Notes under the pieces: model-generated
Told to the model about the DNA's origin: nothing
The model's database searches: none
Seen by the model: the letters and a program-made list of their open reading frames with translations, nothing else
In this document: positions 48,670-60,486 of the stretch, one piece after another
Position numbering within the stretch: the first letter of the stretch is position 1
Layout of the letters: the number at the start of each line of letters is the position of its first letter
Translations under genes and position numbers: made by a program
NCBI RefSeq assembly: GCF_014633365.1
Contig: NC_068350.1
Coordinates: 28,635,119 to 28,699,118 of the forward strand
Source of the DNA: Diospyros lotus
Lineage: Eukaryota > Streptophyta > Magnoliopsida > Ericales > Ebenaceae
Length of the DNA stretch: 64,000 nucleotides
Reading direction: 5' to 3'

Positions 48670-48859
48670 ACACACCAATTTATTATATAGTGGACAAGAG
48701 GGTTATCTACAAGCATGGGCCCCCTATCACCCAAGTGCTGGTGAAGTGGTCCAATCTCCACCCAAACAATAATACATGAGAATATGTGCCTGACCTACTC
48801 AGACAATTCCCTCAAGCTACTAGCCTTCTTAGCATTTATTGATAACAAGAAATTTTTGT
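48670..48859 (+). mobile_element. Chromodomain relic of an older chromovirus
   Basis: The plus strand reads VDKRVIYKHGPPITQVLVKW then EYVPDLLRQFPQATSLLS, the C-terminal chromodomain of a Gypsy polyprotein. A TGA stands where the family has the Trp of the STWEY-type motif. The young chromovirus inserted at 48860 and the older element resumes at 54446. Confidence 0.75.
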
Positions 48860-48864
48860 ATTCG

Positions 48865-49286
48865 TGTCACGACCGAAGATGACACTAGAGAAACTTCCTT
48901 AACACAAGTATTAAGGAGAATTGCTAGCGTTGAGAACAAAGAGTTTGGAGGGGAAAGTTAGAGCAATAGAGAGAGAGAAAGAGAGAGAGAGAGGGGCTAG
49001 AAGACAGATGGAAAACAGAATGTGATATTCTTCATTGATACCTTCTTACGGTAGCCTCACTACTGATATAGTGGCAAGGCAGCGGACGTCGGGAATCCTT
49101 TTCCCAATGGCTGTAACCATAAGTTCTGTCCTATTCGACCTCTCCCACGTGGAGAATCTTTGGCTAACAAACTTAGCACTAGAAATTACAATAAACCCAT
49201 AGTAGAAAGTAAAACAAAGGAATTACACTGCAATGACAAAAAATTAAAATATGTGGCTGCTCTGCTGCTGAGGGACGGCCGTGACA
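48865..49286 (-). repeat. 3' LTR of the complete chromovirus
   Basis: 422 bp, TGTCACGACC to GGCCGTGACA on the plus strand. It contains GA-rich microsatellite sequence near 48970-48995 that differs in length from the other LTR. Confidence 0.93.
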
Positions 49287-49303
49287 ATTTCCCTCCCCTT
49301 CAA
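49287..49303 (-). promoter_or_regulatory. Polypurine tract of the complete chromovirus
   Basis: The minus strand reads GAAGGGGAGGGAAAT directly before the 3' LTR. Confidence 0.85.
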
Positions 49304-49319
49304 CCGATTTCTTTTCCTC

Positions 49320-52300
49320 AAGAAATGCTAAGGAGATTGGCAGATCGAGGAAATTGCCTTAGGAGATCGAGTAAATATTCCCAGGTGCTGCAATCTGAAG
49401 TACTGCCACGCCACTTGACTAGCACCTGGATGAGCGGAGCCCCTTGTTTGTACACCACCCTCCTCTAGATTATAGCCTCTGGTTCCATTACCCCGACAGC
49501 TTCTTTAGGGAATGTAGGGAGGGCCCTGCTCACCGGCTGGCTTCCCACGGATTTCTTGAGGAGAGAGACATGAAAGACTGGATGGATTTGAGTTCCTTCC
49601 GGTAAATTCAGGCGGTATGCCACCTGTCCTATCTTGGCTTCTATGGTGAACGGACCGAAATATTTGGGACTAAGTTTAGTCACCTTTCCCTTAGTAATGG
49701 CCTTGAGATAGGGGTACCGCAGCCTCAAATACACCTTATCCCCCGCAGCAAACTCCCTTACACTTTTCTTGCGATCGGCTACTTGCTTCATCATGTTCCT
49801 AGCTGAGGCCAACTCCTGCTTAAGTTGTTGGGTGACCTGCCTTTGCTGCTGAAGGTATTCTTCTATCGTAGCTACACTGGATCCCCCCTCTACAGCTGGT
49901 AAAGTTGGTGGTGGGTACCCGAATAGAGCTTCAAATGGTGACATTTTGATAGAAGAATGATAGTTGGTGTTATACCACCATTGAGCTAGGGACAACCACC
50001 GATGCCACTCCTTGGGTTGTAAGAGGCAAACACACCTCAAGTAGGTTTCTAAACTTTGATTTACCCTCTTGGTTTGCCCGTCTAATTGGGAGTGGTAGGC
50101 TGTAGACATGCTCAGCTTAGTTCCCAATGCCTTCATGAGTTCCTGCCACATTAGACTGGTGAAGATCCGATCCCGATCCCAATGTGAGACAATGTATTTG
50201 GGAGTCCCATGCAGCTTTACCACCCGATCAAGGAAGGCCCTAGCTACATCTTGAGCAGTATACGGATGAGTTAGCCCTATGAAGTGAGCAAACTTAGTCA
50301 ACCGGTCCACCACGACCATTATGCTATCTCTTCCCTCCGACCTCGGTAGGCCTTCCACAAAATCCATTGACACGTTAGTCCAGGCTTGGTCCGGAACAGG
50401 TAACGGTTGTAGTAACCCCGAGTAGGCGGTGTTCTTAGTCTTGCACCTCTTGCAGGTATCACAAGAGAGTACATATCTTCGCATCTCAGCCTTCATCCCT
50501 GGCCAATGGAATACCCTCTTAACCCGTACATAAGTCTTTTGCGTGCCTGAATGCCCTCCTAGCGGTGACTCATGCAAGGATTGCATGATCTTGTTCTTGA
50601 GCCCGATATTATTTCCAATCACCAACCTTCCGTGACAGCCTCAACACTCCTCCACTTAACGTATATTCCTCCCCCTCCTGTGTTCCCACAACCAGCTTTT
50701 CTATTATCCCCTTCAATTTTTCATCCCTTTCGTAGCTATCAATTACCTCATTGTACCATTCCGGCACCACCTGGGAGATTGCCGCGACACTTCCCTCTTC
50801 GTGGCACCTTGACAGTGCGTCCGCCGCGATATTTTCCTTCCCTTTTCGATACTGTATGGTATAGTCCAGCCCCATTAGTTTAGACATTCCTTTCTTTTAC
50901 AGCTGGGTGTGAAGTTTCTGTTGTAGTAGAAACTTGAGGCTTTCATGGTCGGTTTTTATGATGAATCTGCCCGCTTCCAGATAATGCCTCCATTTGTCAA
51001 CCGTCATCAAAACAGCTATAAATTCTTTCTCATATATGCTGAGCCCCGAATGTTTGGGGCTTAGGGCCTTACTCAAGAAAGCTAGTGGTCTCCCTTCCTG
51101 AGCTAACACTGCTCCAACACCAGTGCCACTTGCATCCGTTTCTAAAATGAATGGTTTGTTTTAGTCCGGTAACCCCAAGGCCGGCACCTTACTCATGGCT
51201 CCTTTCAGTTTAGTGAATGCTTCTTCTGCCAATGGTCCCCATTCAAAACTTCCCTTCTTTAGTAATTGCGTCAGGGGCTTGCTGATGGCCCCATATCCCT
51301 CCACAAATCGCCGGTAGTACCCCGTAAGGCCCAGAAATCCCCTTAGGGCCTTCACTGACTTGGGCCTCGGCCAAGACTCCATCGCCTCTAGTTTCCTTGG
51401 ATATGTGCTGACCTCTCCCTTGGATATGATGTGGCCTAAATATTCAACTTGCTCTTGACCAAAAGCACACTTAGACTCCTTAATAAAAAGCTGGTTAGAT
51501 CTGAGGATATCAAAAGTGGTCTTTAGGTGAGATAGGTGCTGATCAAAGGTAGGACTATAGATGAGGATGTCGTCAAAGAATACAAGTATAAACTTGCGGA
51601 GGTGAGGCTCAAATATACGGTTCATGAGGGATTGAAAGGTGGCAGGGGCGTTAGTAAGCCCGAAGGGCATCACTAAGAATTCAAAATGTCCATGATGGGT
51701 TCTAAAGGTTGTTTTAGGGATGTCTTCTGGTTTCATTCGGATTTGGTGATAGCCCGAACGAAGATCCAGCTTAGAAAAGAATTGAGCATTGTGTAATTCG
51801 TCTAAAAGATCCTCAACAAGTGGAATTGGAAACTTATCTTTGACCGTTAAGGCGTTTAGTTGGAGGTAATCCACACAAAACTGCCATGTTCCATCCTTCT
51901 TTTTCACTAACAAAATCGGAGAGGCAAAAGGGCTTTGGCTGGGACGAATTATGGCTTGTTGGAGCATTGCCTTGACCATCCTTTCTATTTCATTCTTTTG
52001 GGCAGGAGGGTAACGATAAGACCGAATATTAACGGGTTCAATGTTAGGTTTTAGGTTGATGGTATGGTCTTGAGCTCGGGTAGGAGGAAGGGTAGAAGGT
52101 TCTAGGAATAGATCCTCATATTCTAACAGCAAGGTATTAAGAAGGTCTGAGTATGATACCTGGTCAGTTTGTTCGCAAGGGGAGCTAACTGTCAATAACA
52201 CCTTCCCGTGCACCTCCCGTTCCCCTCTGTTTTCTTCGATGGCCACTATGGAGAATAGGTGTGCCAAGTGGTTCCACCTTCCTATGAACAATTTCTGCAG

Positions 52301-52849
52301 CCTTTTTCCACTGATCATTTTACAGCTACCCGTTTCCTTCCCTCCTGTTAGCATCATCCTCCTCCCTTCTTTCTCAAATGAGACCTCCATTTTGTTAAAA
52401 TCAAAGCCTATGGGACTCACCCCTTTCATCCAGTCCACACCGAGTACAACGTCACAGCCCCCGAGTTGTAAGAGTCTTAGATCAGCCTCAAACATTTCAC
52501 CTTGCATTTCCCAGCTAAAGCCATTACAAGCTGACTTGCTCAACACCAAATCCCCATTTGCCACTGTCACACTCAGGGGTGGCGTCTCCGTGAGAGAGCA
52601 TTCAAGTCTCTTGGCTGTGCTTCCATCGAGGAAGCTGTGGGTACTCCCACTGTCGATAAGAATCATCAAGCTACACCCATTTGATTGGCCTTCCACCTTC
52701 ATAATCTTATTATTAGCTACCCCCTTCAAAGCATGAATGGAAATCTCTCCATTGTCCTCCTTGTCGTCCTCCTTGAGGTTTAAGTCCCCGGTCCCTCCTT
52801 GATCCTCTCCTTCGCCTCCATCTAGTAAAAGGATTTGCCTTCTACACTA
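49320..52849 (-). pseudogene. Chromovirus pol: protease, RT, RNase H, integrase, chromodomain
   Basis: On the minus strand: protease with LIDSGSTHSFLDG (52650), RT with VKKKDGTWQFCVDYLQLNAL, LPLVEDLLDELHNAQFFSKL and LVFFDDILIYSPTF (51560). RNase H (51160-50890) has ILETDASGTGVGAVLAQEG and [15 protein letters not shown]. Integrase has CDTCKRCKTKNTAYSG, SMDFVEGLPRSEGRDSIMVV and TYLRCVCLLQPKEWHRW. The chromodomain reads IQVLVKWRGSTSDCSTWEYL (about 49415-49360). Breaks are TAA at 51161-51163, TAA at 50897-50899, a one-base frameshift near 50609-50625, and TAG at 49465-49467 just before the chromodomain. Otherwise the sequence is intact, consistent with recent insertion. Confidence 0.93.
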
Positions 52850-54000
52850 GTGTCCAGGGTAATATTTGTCTCCACAACGGAAACAGAGGCCTGTTAGCCT
52901 CCTCTGCTCCCTCAGTTGTTCCCCATATGGAGCTGAGTTTGATCCTCCCACGTGTTTTCCCTTCACTAACTCCTTATTGTAGCTCTTTCCTCCAATATTG
53001 GATGTGCCCAGACCCACCCCTCTCTGTTGTTGCCTCCGCTTCTTCATCATCGCCTCCACCAGGGTCTCTTGCAAACGGGCACTCTCCGAAGCTTGTTCCA
53101 CTGTTCTTGGCCTCATCATTTTCACCATTGGCCGCAACTCCTCGCTAAGACCGCTCATGAAGCTGGATACGAAATAAGCTTCCGAGAGGTGGGGGTTGTG
53201 GCGAATCATGAATGACCTCAACTCCTCAAACTTTTGCAGATAGGATTCAACACTTCCCACCTGCTTGAGTTTGTTGAATTCTTCTATAGTATCCATCATG
53301 CTTCTTTCTCCAAACCTCTAGCACAACTTCTCCGAGAACTCCTCCCATGTACACTCCCTCCTTACACTCAGGCACCCTTGGAACCATGCGTCCACTACTT
53401 CATTGAAATAAGCAGTGGCCAGTGGTACCCTTTGCGCTTGTGGTATATTGTACCAGCTAAACAGCCTCTCACATTTTCTTACCCACCAACACGGATTGAG
53501 CCCCTCAAACATCGAAATCTCCATCCAAGGCATTGGATACCCTGGTTGATGATGATTGGGAGGCTCCACCCTGTCTCTCCCCAGCATCCTCTCCAGCTCC
53601 TCTTCCGGGTTTATCTCCAGTTCGGATGTTCCAATTCCTCGATCCATTCTATGGTCTTGTAGAATGGGCTCATTTCTCTCCCAAGGGGGAAAGTCTGGTG
53701 CCATCCTGACCGAATTCTGATGGGTAAACATCACCATGAACTGCTGCATCTGAGCTCCCAGTTCGTCTCGTACTCTCGCGATTGAAGAATCCAACCTTCG
53801 CTCCAATCCTTCCATGGAACTCTCCAGCTTGCGGTCCATAGCTATGATTGCCTCATGATTTCGGGTAGCTCCTAGCTCCGGTTGATCGGTTCGGTTCTGA
53901 AAATCCGCCATCGTCGATTGCACTTGTTGAAGCTGTGTCTCCAGACCCTTCATGCGAGTACCATCCGCCATTGTTACCGATACTACAAGTGTTAGCCGAG
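52850..54000 (-). pseudogene. Chromovirus gag
   Basis: On the minus strand from about 53970: MADGTRMKGLETQLQQVQST, then RRLDSSIARVRDELGAQMQQ (a coiled coil) and the gag core GYPMPWMEISMFEGLNPCWW, ATAYFNEVVDAWFQG. A TAG at 53318-53320 interrupts it. The second part has FVSSFMSGLSEELRPMVKMM and the zinc knuckle CFRCGDKYYPGH. A TAG at 52847-52849 then stands where the family has Gln before the last Cys. In related elements gag and pol form one continuous ORF. Confidence 0.9.
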
Positions 54001-54004
54001 AATC

Positions 54005-54020
54005 GGTTGCTCTGATACCA
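54005..54020 (-). promoter_or_regulatory. Primer-binding site, initiator tRNA-Met type
   Basis: The minus strand reads TGGTATCAGAGCAACC five bases after the 5' LTR, a perfect match to the usual Met-initiator PBS core TGGTATCAGAGC. Confidence 0.93.
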
Positions 54021-54025
54021 ATTAA

Positions 54026-54445
54026 TGTCACGGCCGAAGATGACACTAGAGAAACTTCCTTAACACAAGTATTAAGGAGAATTGCTAGCGTTGAGAACAG
54101 AGAGTTTGGAGGGGAAAGTTAGAGCAATAGAGAGAGAGAAAGAGAGAGAGAAGGGCTAGAAGACAGATGGAAAACAAAATGTGATAGTCTTCATTGATAC
54201 CTTCTTACGGTAGCCTCACTACTGATATAGTGGCAAGGCATCGGACGTCGGGAATCCTTTTCCCAACGGCTGTAACCATAAGTTTTGTCCTATTCGACCT
54301 CTCCCACGTGGAGAATCTTTGGCTAACAAACTTAGCACTAGAAATTACAATAAACCCACAATAGAAAGTAAAACAAAGGAATTACACTACAATGACAAAA
54401 AATTAAAATATGCGGCTGCTCTGCTGCTGAGGGACAGCCGTGACA
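54026..54445 (-). repeat. 5' LTR of the complete chromovirus
   Basis: 420 bp, the partner of 48865-49286. TG...CA bounded. Confidence 0.93.
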
Positions 54446-54450
54446 ATTCG

Positions 54451-54720
54451 TCATGTACCTATTGCTTGTATAGACAGTACACGTGAGGATAGTTATAACT
54501 AATGTCGGGTTGTAGTTAGAGAGAAGCTATATACAATTGTACTTCTATTTTGGTGGGACTGGTGCCCTGGGATCAGTATATAAACAAGTTGATCCCACCC
54601 ATTCAAGGCATCTAGAAATTACAATTGAAGTATTTTGAACTCTCTCTCTCTCTCTCGATTCTTCTCTATTTCCTTCTTTATTCTCCCTAACTTTTGTTAG
54701 TGTTAGTGCAAAAATGTTAG
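54451..54720 (+). mobile_element. Probable 3' LTR of the older, host chromovirus
   Basis: It follows directly after the young element's target duplication. It has GTATATAAACAAG (about 54577) as a TATA box and a CT microsatellite (54638-54656), both common in these LTRs. The boundaries are not fixed. Confidence 0.5.
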
Positions 54721-55586
54721 ATTTACATTACATGGAATATATGTAAGTGGCACTAAATGATGTAATCTTGTTCATATATATATATAAGGTCATATCTTCA
54801 TTCATTCTCTCCGTCTTTTTTAATGAATTAGTCCCTAGATTTCTTGGTAGAGATCTTATTCTTAAGTATTAAGAATATGTAACAAAGATCTTTAATTCAA
54901 GATTTCTTAAAGGAATTATCGGTTCTCAAATTTATCAGAAAAGGAATATGGTTTGTCGATCATGAACCGACACATGAGCTACTACCATTGTTCAGCATGA
55001 GATGGAGTGGTGAGTCACGTACCACATTGCATGAAATGCATATAGTAGACATGTGGGTAGGTGTTGGTTAAACATCTATTGAATGTGACACCTACAATAG
55101 ATCACATGGTTGTAAGGATTAATAATCTATTGTTAGTTTTCGATTGTGTATTTGGTCCTTTAACTAGAAGCGACAAAGTTGTCTTATGCACTGGTGTTAG
55201 AGATTTGCTATTAAGCGGAACCATCCGAAGTAAGAGGTGAGAATGCTTTTTATGTGGTCTCTGGGCAGGTGGTGTATGGAGCCATGAGATGGGGATGAAC
55301 ATCCTATGTGGTCTAAGTTGGTTGTGATAGGAAATTCCTTAGCCAGGGTGAGCATGATTGGAAAGGTGTTTCCAATGTCAAAAAAGTTTCAAATGCTACC
55401 TCGACCACGCTGTACTAGATTTGGCATAGTTATCGAGTCCTATGAGTTTAATCAGTCCATGACTCTCACTCGGTCAAGATGTTAGTCAGTGGAAGGACTA
55501 GTGCACGATAATCTAGAAACCTTAATAGGTTCATATAGAGTCAGACTTCATTACTGTTAGGATCATCCTGAGTCCTGCTTAGAGAA
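54721..55586. other. Transposon-like, non-coding sequence
   Basis: No open frame with a domain is seen. An AT microsatellite lies at about 54775-54786. The style resembles retrotransposon leader sequence, but the family could not be recognised. Confidence 0.35.
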
Positions 55587-56114
55587 TAGTGTTATTAAAG
55601 GCCCAAGGCACAAAAAGATGTTGAAGCCTATGACACAAGGCGAGGCGTGGGCCTGATGAAACTAGGCACATGCTAACTAAAAAAAAGTGAAAAATATCCT
55701 AGTTGAAGAATAAGATATAAAATAGATCATAACTCTTAATAACATATTCTCAAACATATTATCAAGAAAATTAAAAAATTCAGCATATATTAATGAAAAG
55801 AACAATAAAAAATGCCAAAAGATACAATTTAAAAGTCTTTAAGTCAACTTAAATTAAATCTTAAATAATTTATAGGTCTTAAATCTTAATTAAAATTAAC
55901 TAATTACACATTTTAAATAATCTAAAAATCATCCTCATCACTAAACAGTAAAAAATTAAATAAACTAATAAACAATAAAATAAAAAGCCTAAAAACCAGT
56001 TAAAAAGGTCTAGGCGCGCCTAAGCCCAAGGTGCCTTGGGCCTAAGCGCACCTAGTTGGTGTGCGCCCGCCTGGAAGCATTCCAGACGCCCAAGGTGTGC
56101 ATTTAATAACACTA
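55587..56114. mobile_element. MITE with 13-bp terminal inverted repeats
   Basis: The left end is TAGTGTTATTAAA and the right end is its exact reverse complement (TTTAATAACACTA). The 528-bp body is AT-rich in the middle. It contains the 12-bp palindrome TAGGCGCGCCTA (56011-56022) and GGCCCAAGGC-type words near both ends. It has no ORF. The flanks do not form a clear target duplication, so the superfamily (hAT-like is likely) is uncertain. Confidence 0.7.
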
Positions 56115-56580
56115 CAAGAGGATACTCAAGATCTTTCAGGAACAAAGAAGGAAGTTAGGACTATGCTTTAAATGTGGAGACAAATTCAGTCCCGGCCACC
56201 AATGTGGAAGATTGCTACTGCACATGGAAGGATGAGAAGAAGGAAAGGGAGAAGGTGAAAACAAGGTTGTTCTCCAAGAAGAAACCGGAGGCTGCAACAT
56301 GAAGGCCGAAGAAGCTAGGCAGAAATTATTACAGCAAGAGATTCTTGAGGCATAGCTACACTCGATTCAAGCTGTCAAGTTTAAGGACAGAAATAAGACG
56401 GAGGAAGAACATTCAACGGCAGCGAACACTGCTACTCTTCAATTGCTCCATTAAGAAGCGCAAGGGAGACAAGAAGAAAGAAGGATAAATAAGGCAGTAA
56501 AGACTGGTATCAGTTGATCCCAATCCGTAGCCAGCTTTGACCCTTCTTGGGGACAAGAAGTTGTTCAAGAGGGGGGGTTT
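56115..56580 (+). mobile_element. Internally deleted chromovirus: gag zinc knuckle to PPT
   Basis: Near 56149-56205 the plus strand reads EQRRKLGLCFKCGDKFSPGH and QC, a CX2CX4HX4C gag zinc knuckle very like that of the complete element. Within about 350 bases the sequence reaches GGGGACAAGAAGTTG and the purine tract AGAGGGGGGG at 56569-56578. Protease, RT, RNase H and integrase are therefore missing. Confidence 0.75.
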
Positions 56581-56877
56581 TGTCACGACCCTAGGATAGT
56601 AAAAGGGTAATACTGTAATTGGGTTGCATATTGTTGTAATTCGGTTAGATCATACTGTTGTAAGTCAGTTAGTTGCCCTGGCTGTTGCTTTGTTTGTTGA
56701 GCTTCAGTTACAATAACTGAAGAACAACCAGGTATGCCTATAAAAGGCTAGTTGTAAGGGATGGGCAGGCATTCAGACAATTGAAGATTCAATCTTTCCC
56801 TCTTTCCCAATTCTCTCTCATTTTCTCTCTCGATTTTCTTCTCAACTCTCCCTCTCTGCTTTCAATTTACTGAAACA
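56581..56877 (+). repeat. 3' LTR of the deleted chromovirus
   Basis: It starts TGTCACGACCCTAGG right after the purine tract. A TATA box TATAAAAGG is at 56739-56747. The right end near 56877 (TGAAACA) is an estimate, because the partner LTR is not found. Confidence 0.65.
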
Positions 56878-59040
56878 ACCGTTGTCGGATCCAAGCAGAG
56901 TTTTGACTTAAACCTTCTTTTTTATGTATGAATCAAAATATACTAACAGCAACATGCCTAATCAGAGGACAAGTAAGGCCTAATTTGAAGATTGAACTTA
57001 CAGATCTATTTTTCCCCTTTTTTAATCTTTTCTTCTTTTTTCATCATTAGCTGATTGCTCTGGGCCGATATTGAGTTTGACAAAATTAAAACCCTTCAAC
57101 CTAATGGTCTATCGAATCATCTACCACACAATGATCAAGCCTAAACAAGCAATTCCATTACAGACTTACCCAGAAACATCTACGCACATATCTATACATA
57201 TAAATAAAAAATAAGTACATAATATATCAGAAGAAGAGAAGAGACAGTCAAAACCCAACAACACAATCAAATGCAAGAATATACCGTCTCTGGGGGTTTT
57301 TGGGAATGCCATACGCATTGTTATGGAGGGTGTCAGAATGGGGAGACGATGGAGGGGCAGTGCACTGTTTCTTACTTACAGGTGATGGGCTATCAGTTCG
57401 AGGAGCAACGAAGAATTTTCTTTTACGATAAAGAAACGGAACAAACCCGAAGGGTTGTTGGTGGGTTCCTATTGGAATCTCAATAAGTCGGAAGCTTTGT
57501 TTCTATGCTGGGTAGTGGGTCCATACTTTTTAATTCTCTTTTAAATTTAATAATATTGAAACTCAAATCTGGTACTGGGACTTTGAGACCCACATTTTTT
57601 AATAAAAAAAATAAAAGAAACCCAACACAACAACTACCATGCATTACAATATAATAATACTAGATCCTTAATTAGTGTTTCACCTTTTCCAAGTAATAAG
57701 ATTTAAATAAAAAAAGAAGAGCCTTAAAAAGTATATTTTCTTTTATTTGTGTTATAGTTTCAACATAATAATAAATTTATTTGTTGAGATAGTTATCGTC
57801 AAATCGCTTCAGATCTACAAGAAAAAGCAAAATTAGAGAGTAGGACAATGTCTATGAATATTTCAATACTTACGTTATACATTTATATTTACAAAAGACT
57901 TATAAATAATATTAAAACTAATATTAGAAACGTATTTTTTTTAAATGAGAATAATTTATTTATAAAAAAGCTTGAGAGTTCGTTATAAATATTCTCGATA
58001 TTATTCTAAGTTCAACTAAAATTAAAATTTTTATGGATAATACTCATCATTTATATATATTTTGAAAAAAAGTTTAGATATTAAAGTTTATCATGTTTCC
58101 ATTTTACTCATCTATGTGAGAAAACGAAATCTCAAAAGGCTTTTAAATCTCTTAGAACCTTTCTCGTAGGGTTTTTTTTTTAGGCTATCGACAATCTCCT
58201 AAATATTGCATAGTTTATTACTTTTTCTCTTCTTGAAATTGTCGTGTATTGAACAATTTCTTGAATGTTGAGGTATATAAATTTTCCTCTCTTTGGGTTT
58301 GTTTAGGCGGTGACTATATAAATAAATTTTTTACATAATGACTTCTTTAAGGGAAAGAAACAAATCGATTAGAGTGGCACTCGAAGATTGAGAAATTGTG
58401 AGGTGGGATATATGTTTGCGGATTTGAAAAGGGGGCAAAAGCTGTTGTAAATCAATGGAGAAGGAATATAGGGGAGATTGAAAAGGATCCATAACCACCA
58501 GATAGATGAGACACACACTATTGACGTGATCGGGCTGGTAGCTGTAGCCTGTAGGCCAGCTACCGCAGTATATATCCAATTTGTCGGCAGCTTTGGCTAC
58601 CCCATCTCCTATCTTTTATAAATATATCAAATCCTTCCTTTTAACTTTCACGTTAATTAATTAATACTTGGTCTCGTTAAGGCCTATCCAATTCTATATA
58701 TAATATATATATTACATTCATATTTAATTTCTTCTTATCGATAATAAATTAATAATTATAGATTGCAATTTATTGATCTTCGTTTTAGATGATTGATTGA
58801 TTCTTTTTTATGCAATATTTGTGATGAAATGTATTTACAAAATTATATTTTTGAAAGAGATATTTTGCACATCCGCATAACCATATTAATTGTGATTAAG
58901 ACATTCATGATAAAAAATCGATGTGGTCCCCGAAACGAATTTAAGTTGAAACAATTGTCTTCAGGCAACATAACGTTGTTTGCCCGATGCGAGTAAAATC
59001 AGAGAGAAGGCATGAGCCCCATCCCCTCCCCCTGTACCTG
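56878..59040. other. Intergenic sequence with weak small ORFs
   Basis: AT-rich. A GC-richer island at about 57270-57490 has a 71-codon plus frame (MQEYTVSGGFWECHTHCYGG and on). I recognise no family, and no splice partner is obvious. An 82-codon minus frame at 58331-58579 is likewise unassigned. Neither is offered as a gene. Confidence 0.35.
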
Positions 59041-59332
59041 ACACAGACCTGAGAACATTTATGTTATCTTCTCACAAAATAAGAGTAGAATTGTACAAAA
59101 AGAACCCAAAATAGCAAAGTGAGAGCCCTGGTGCTCGAGCTCGAGCTCTAGCTCTAATGGGGTTAGGTACTTCTTGATGTCTGGAACAAGTACTCCTTGT
59201 CTGGTCTGGTCTGCTAAGCAAACAAAACATCAACATTCACAGAGAGGCAGAGGCATCTTCTCTTAAACTATTCATTCATTCACCAATTAATTAAGCAGCT
59301 GCAGGGCCACCACCGGGACTAACATAATTAAG
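59041..59332 (-). other. Probable 3' UTR of the aspartate aminotransferase gene
   Basis: It lies directly downstream of the stop codon on the minus strand and has no ORF. It contains a CTCGAGCTCGAGCTCTAGCT repeat (about 59136-59155). The polyadenylation site is not fixed. Confidence 0.4.
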
Positions 59333-60076
<744 letters not shown>

Positions 60077-60486
60077 CTAAGATATTTATACGATTTTACC
60101 ATCATCAAAAGGCTAACAATCATATGCAGAATCTAATTGGTACTTGGGGCTGGATTAAACACATACTAGCAAACGCTTGAAGCAATTTATCACAACTCTA
60201 TTCATCTTACTGTTTGAAATCTACATATAATACGGCAGTCAAACTCAAATCCTTAAACAAACATGAAATGCATGCTATCTAACATAAAATGAAGTCCCAT
60301 TTCCTTGTAGAATCAACTCCAAATACATTTTAAGATCCATGAATCCTAACACAACCTTAGCATAACAAAGATGTTTTAAAGATAGGTTCTTTCCATCAAC
60401 AAAAATTAGTGAACTATGCCTGGCTACTCCTCTAAAGAACATAGTTAGTCAACTCTCTCTGGTTGGGGTTCAGATACCCCTGGTTG
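60077..60486 (-). other. Intron-like sequence upstream of the last AAT exons
   Basis: AT-rich, with no homologue of the preceding PLP-lysine exon found. The exon at 60076 starts in phase 2, so an upstream exon must exist in a functional gene. Confidence 0.45.

Larger units (their letters stand above)
48865..54445 (-). mobile_element. Complete Reina-like chromovirus, LTR to LTR
   Basis: The two LTRs (48865-49286 and 54026-54445) are about 420 bp and differ by roughly a dozen substitutions by eye. A perfect ATTCG target duplication flanks the element (48860-48864 and 54446-54450). On the minus strand the order is 5' LTR, PBS, gag, protease, RT, RNase H, integrase, chromodomain, PPT, 3' LTR, all in about 5.6 kb. 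That is the layout and size of Reina-type chromoviruses. It is the most recent-looking insertion in the window. The coding region is closed by five stops and one frameshift, so this copy should not be autonomous. Confidence 0.95.

Noticed and set aside
52239..53662. Plus-strand ORFs of 142 and 165 codons
   Set aside because: Antisense of chromovirus gag and protease on the minus strand.
57271..57486. 71-codon plus ORF in a GC-richer island
   Set aside because: I recognise no family, codon usage gives no help, and no splice partner or conserved motif is visible. It is kept only as a remark.
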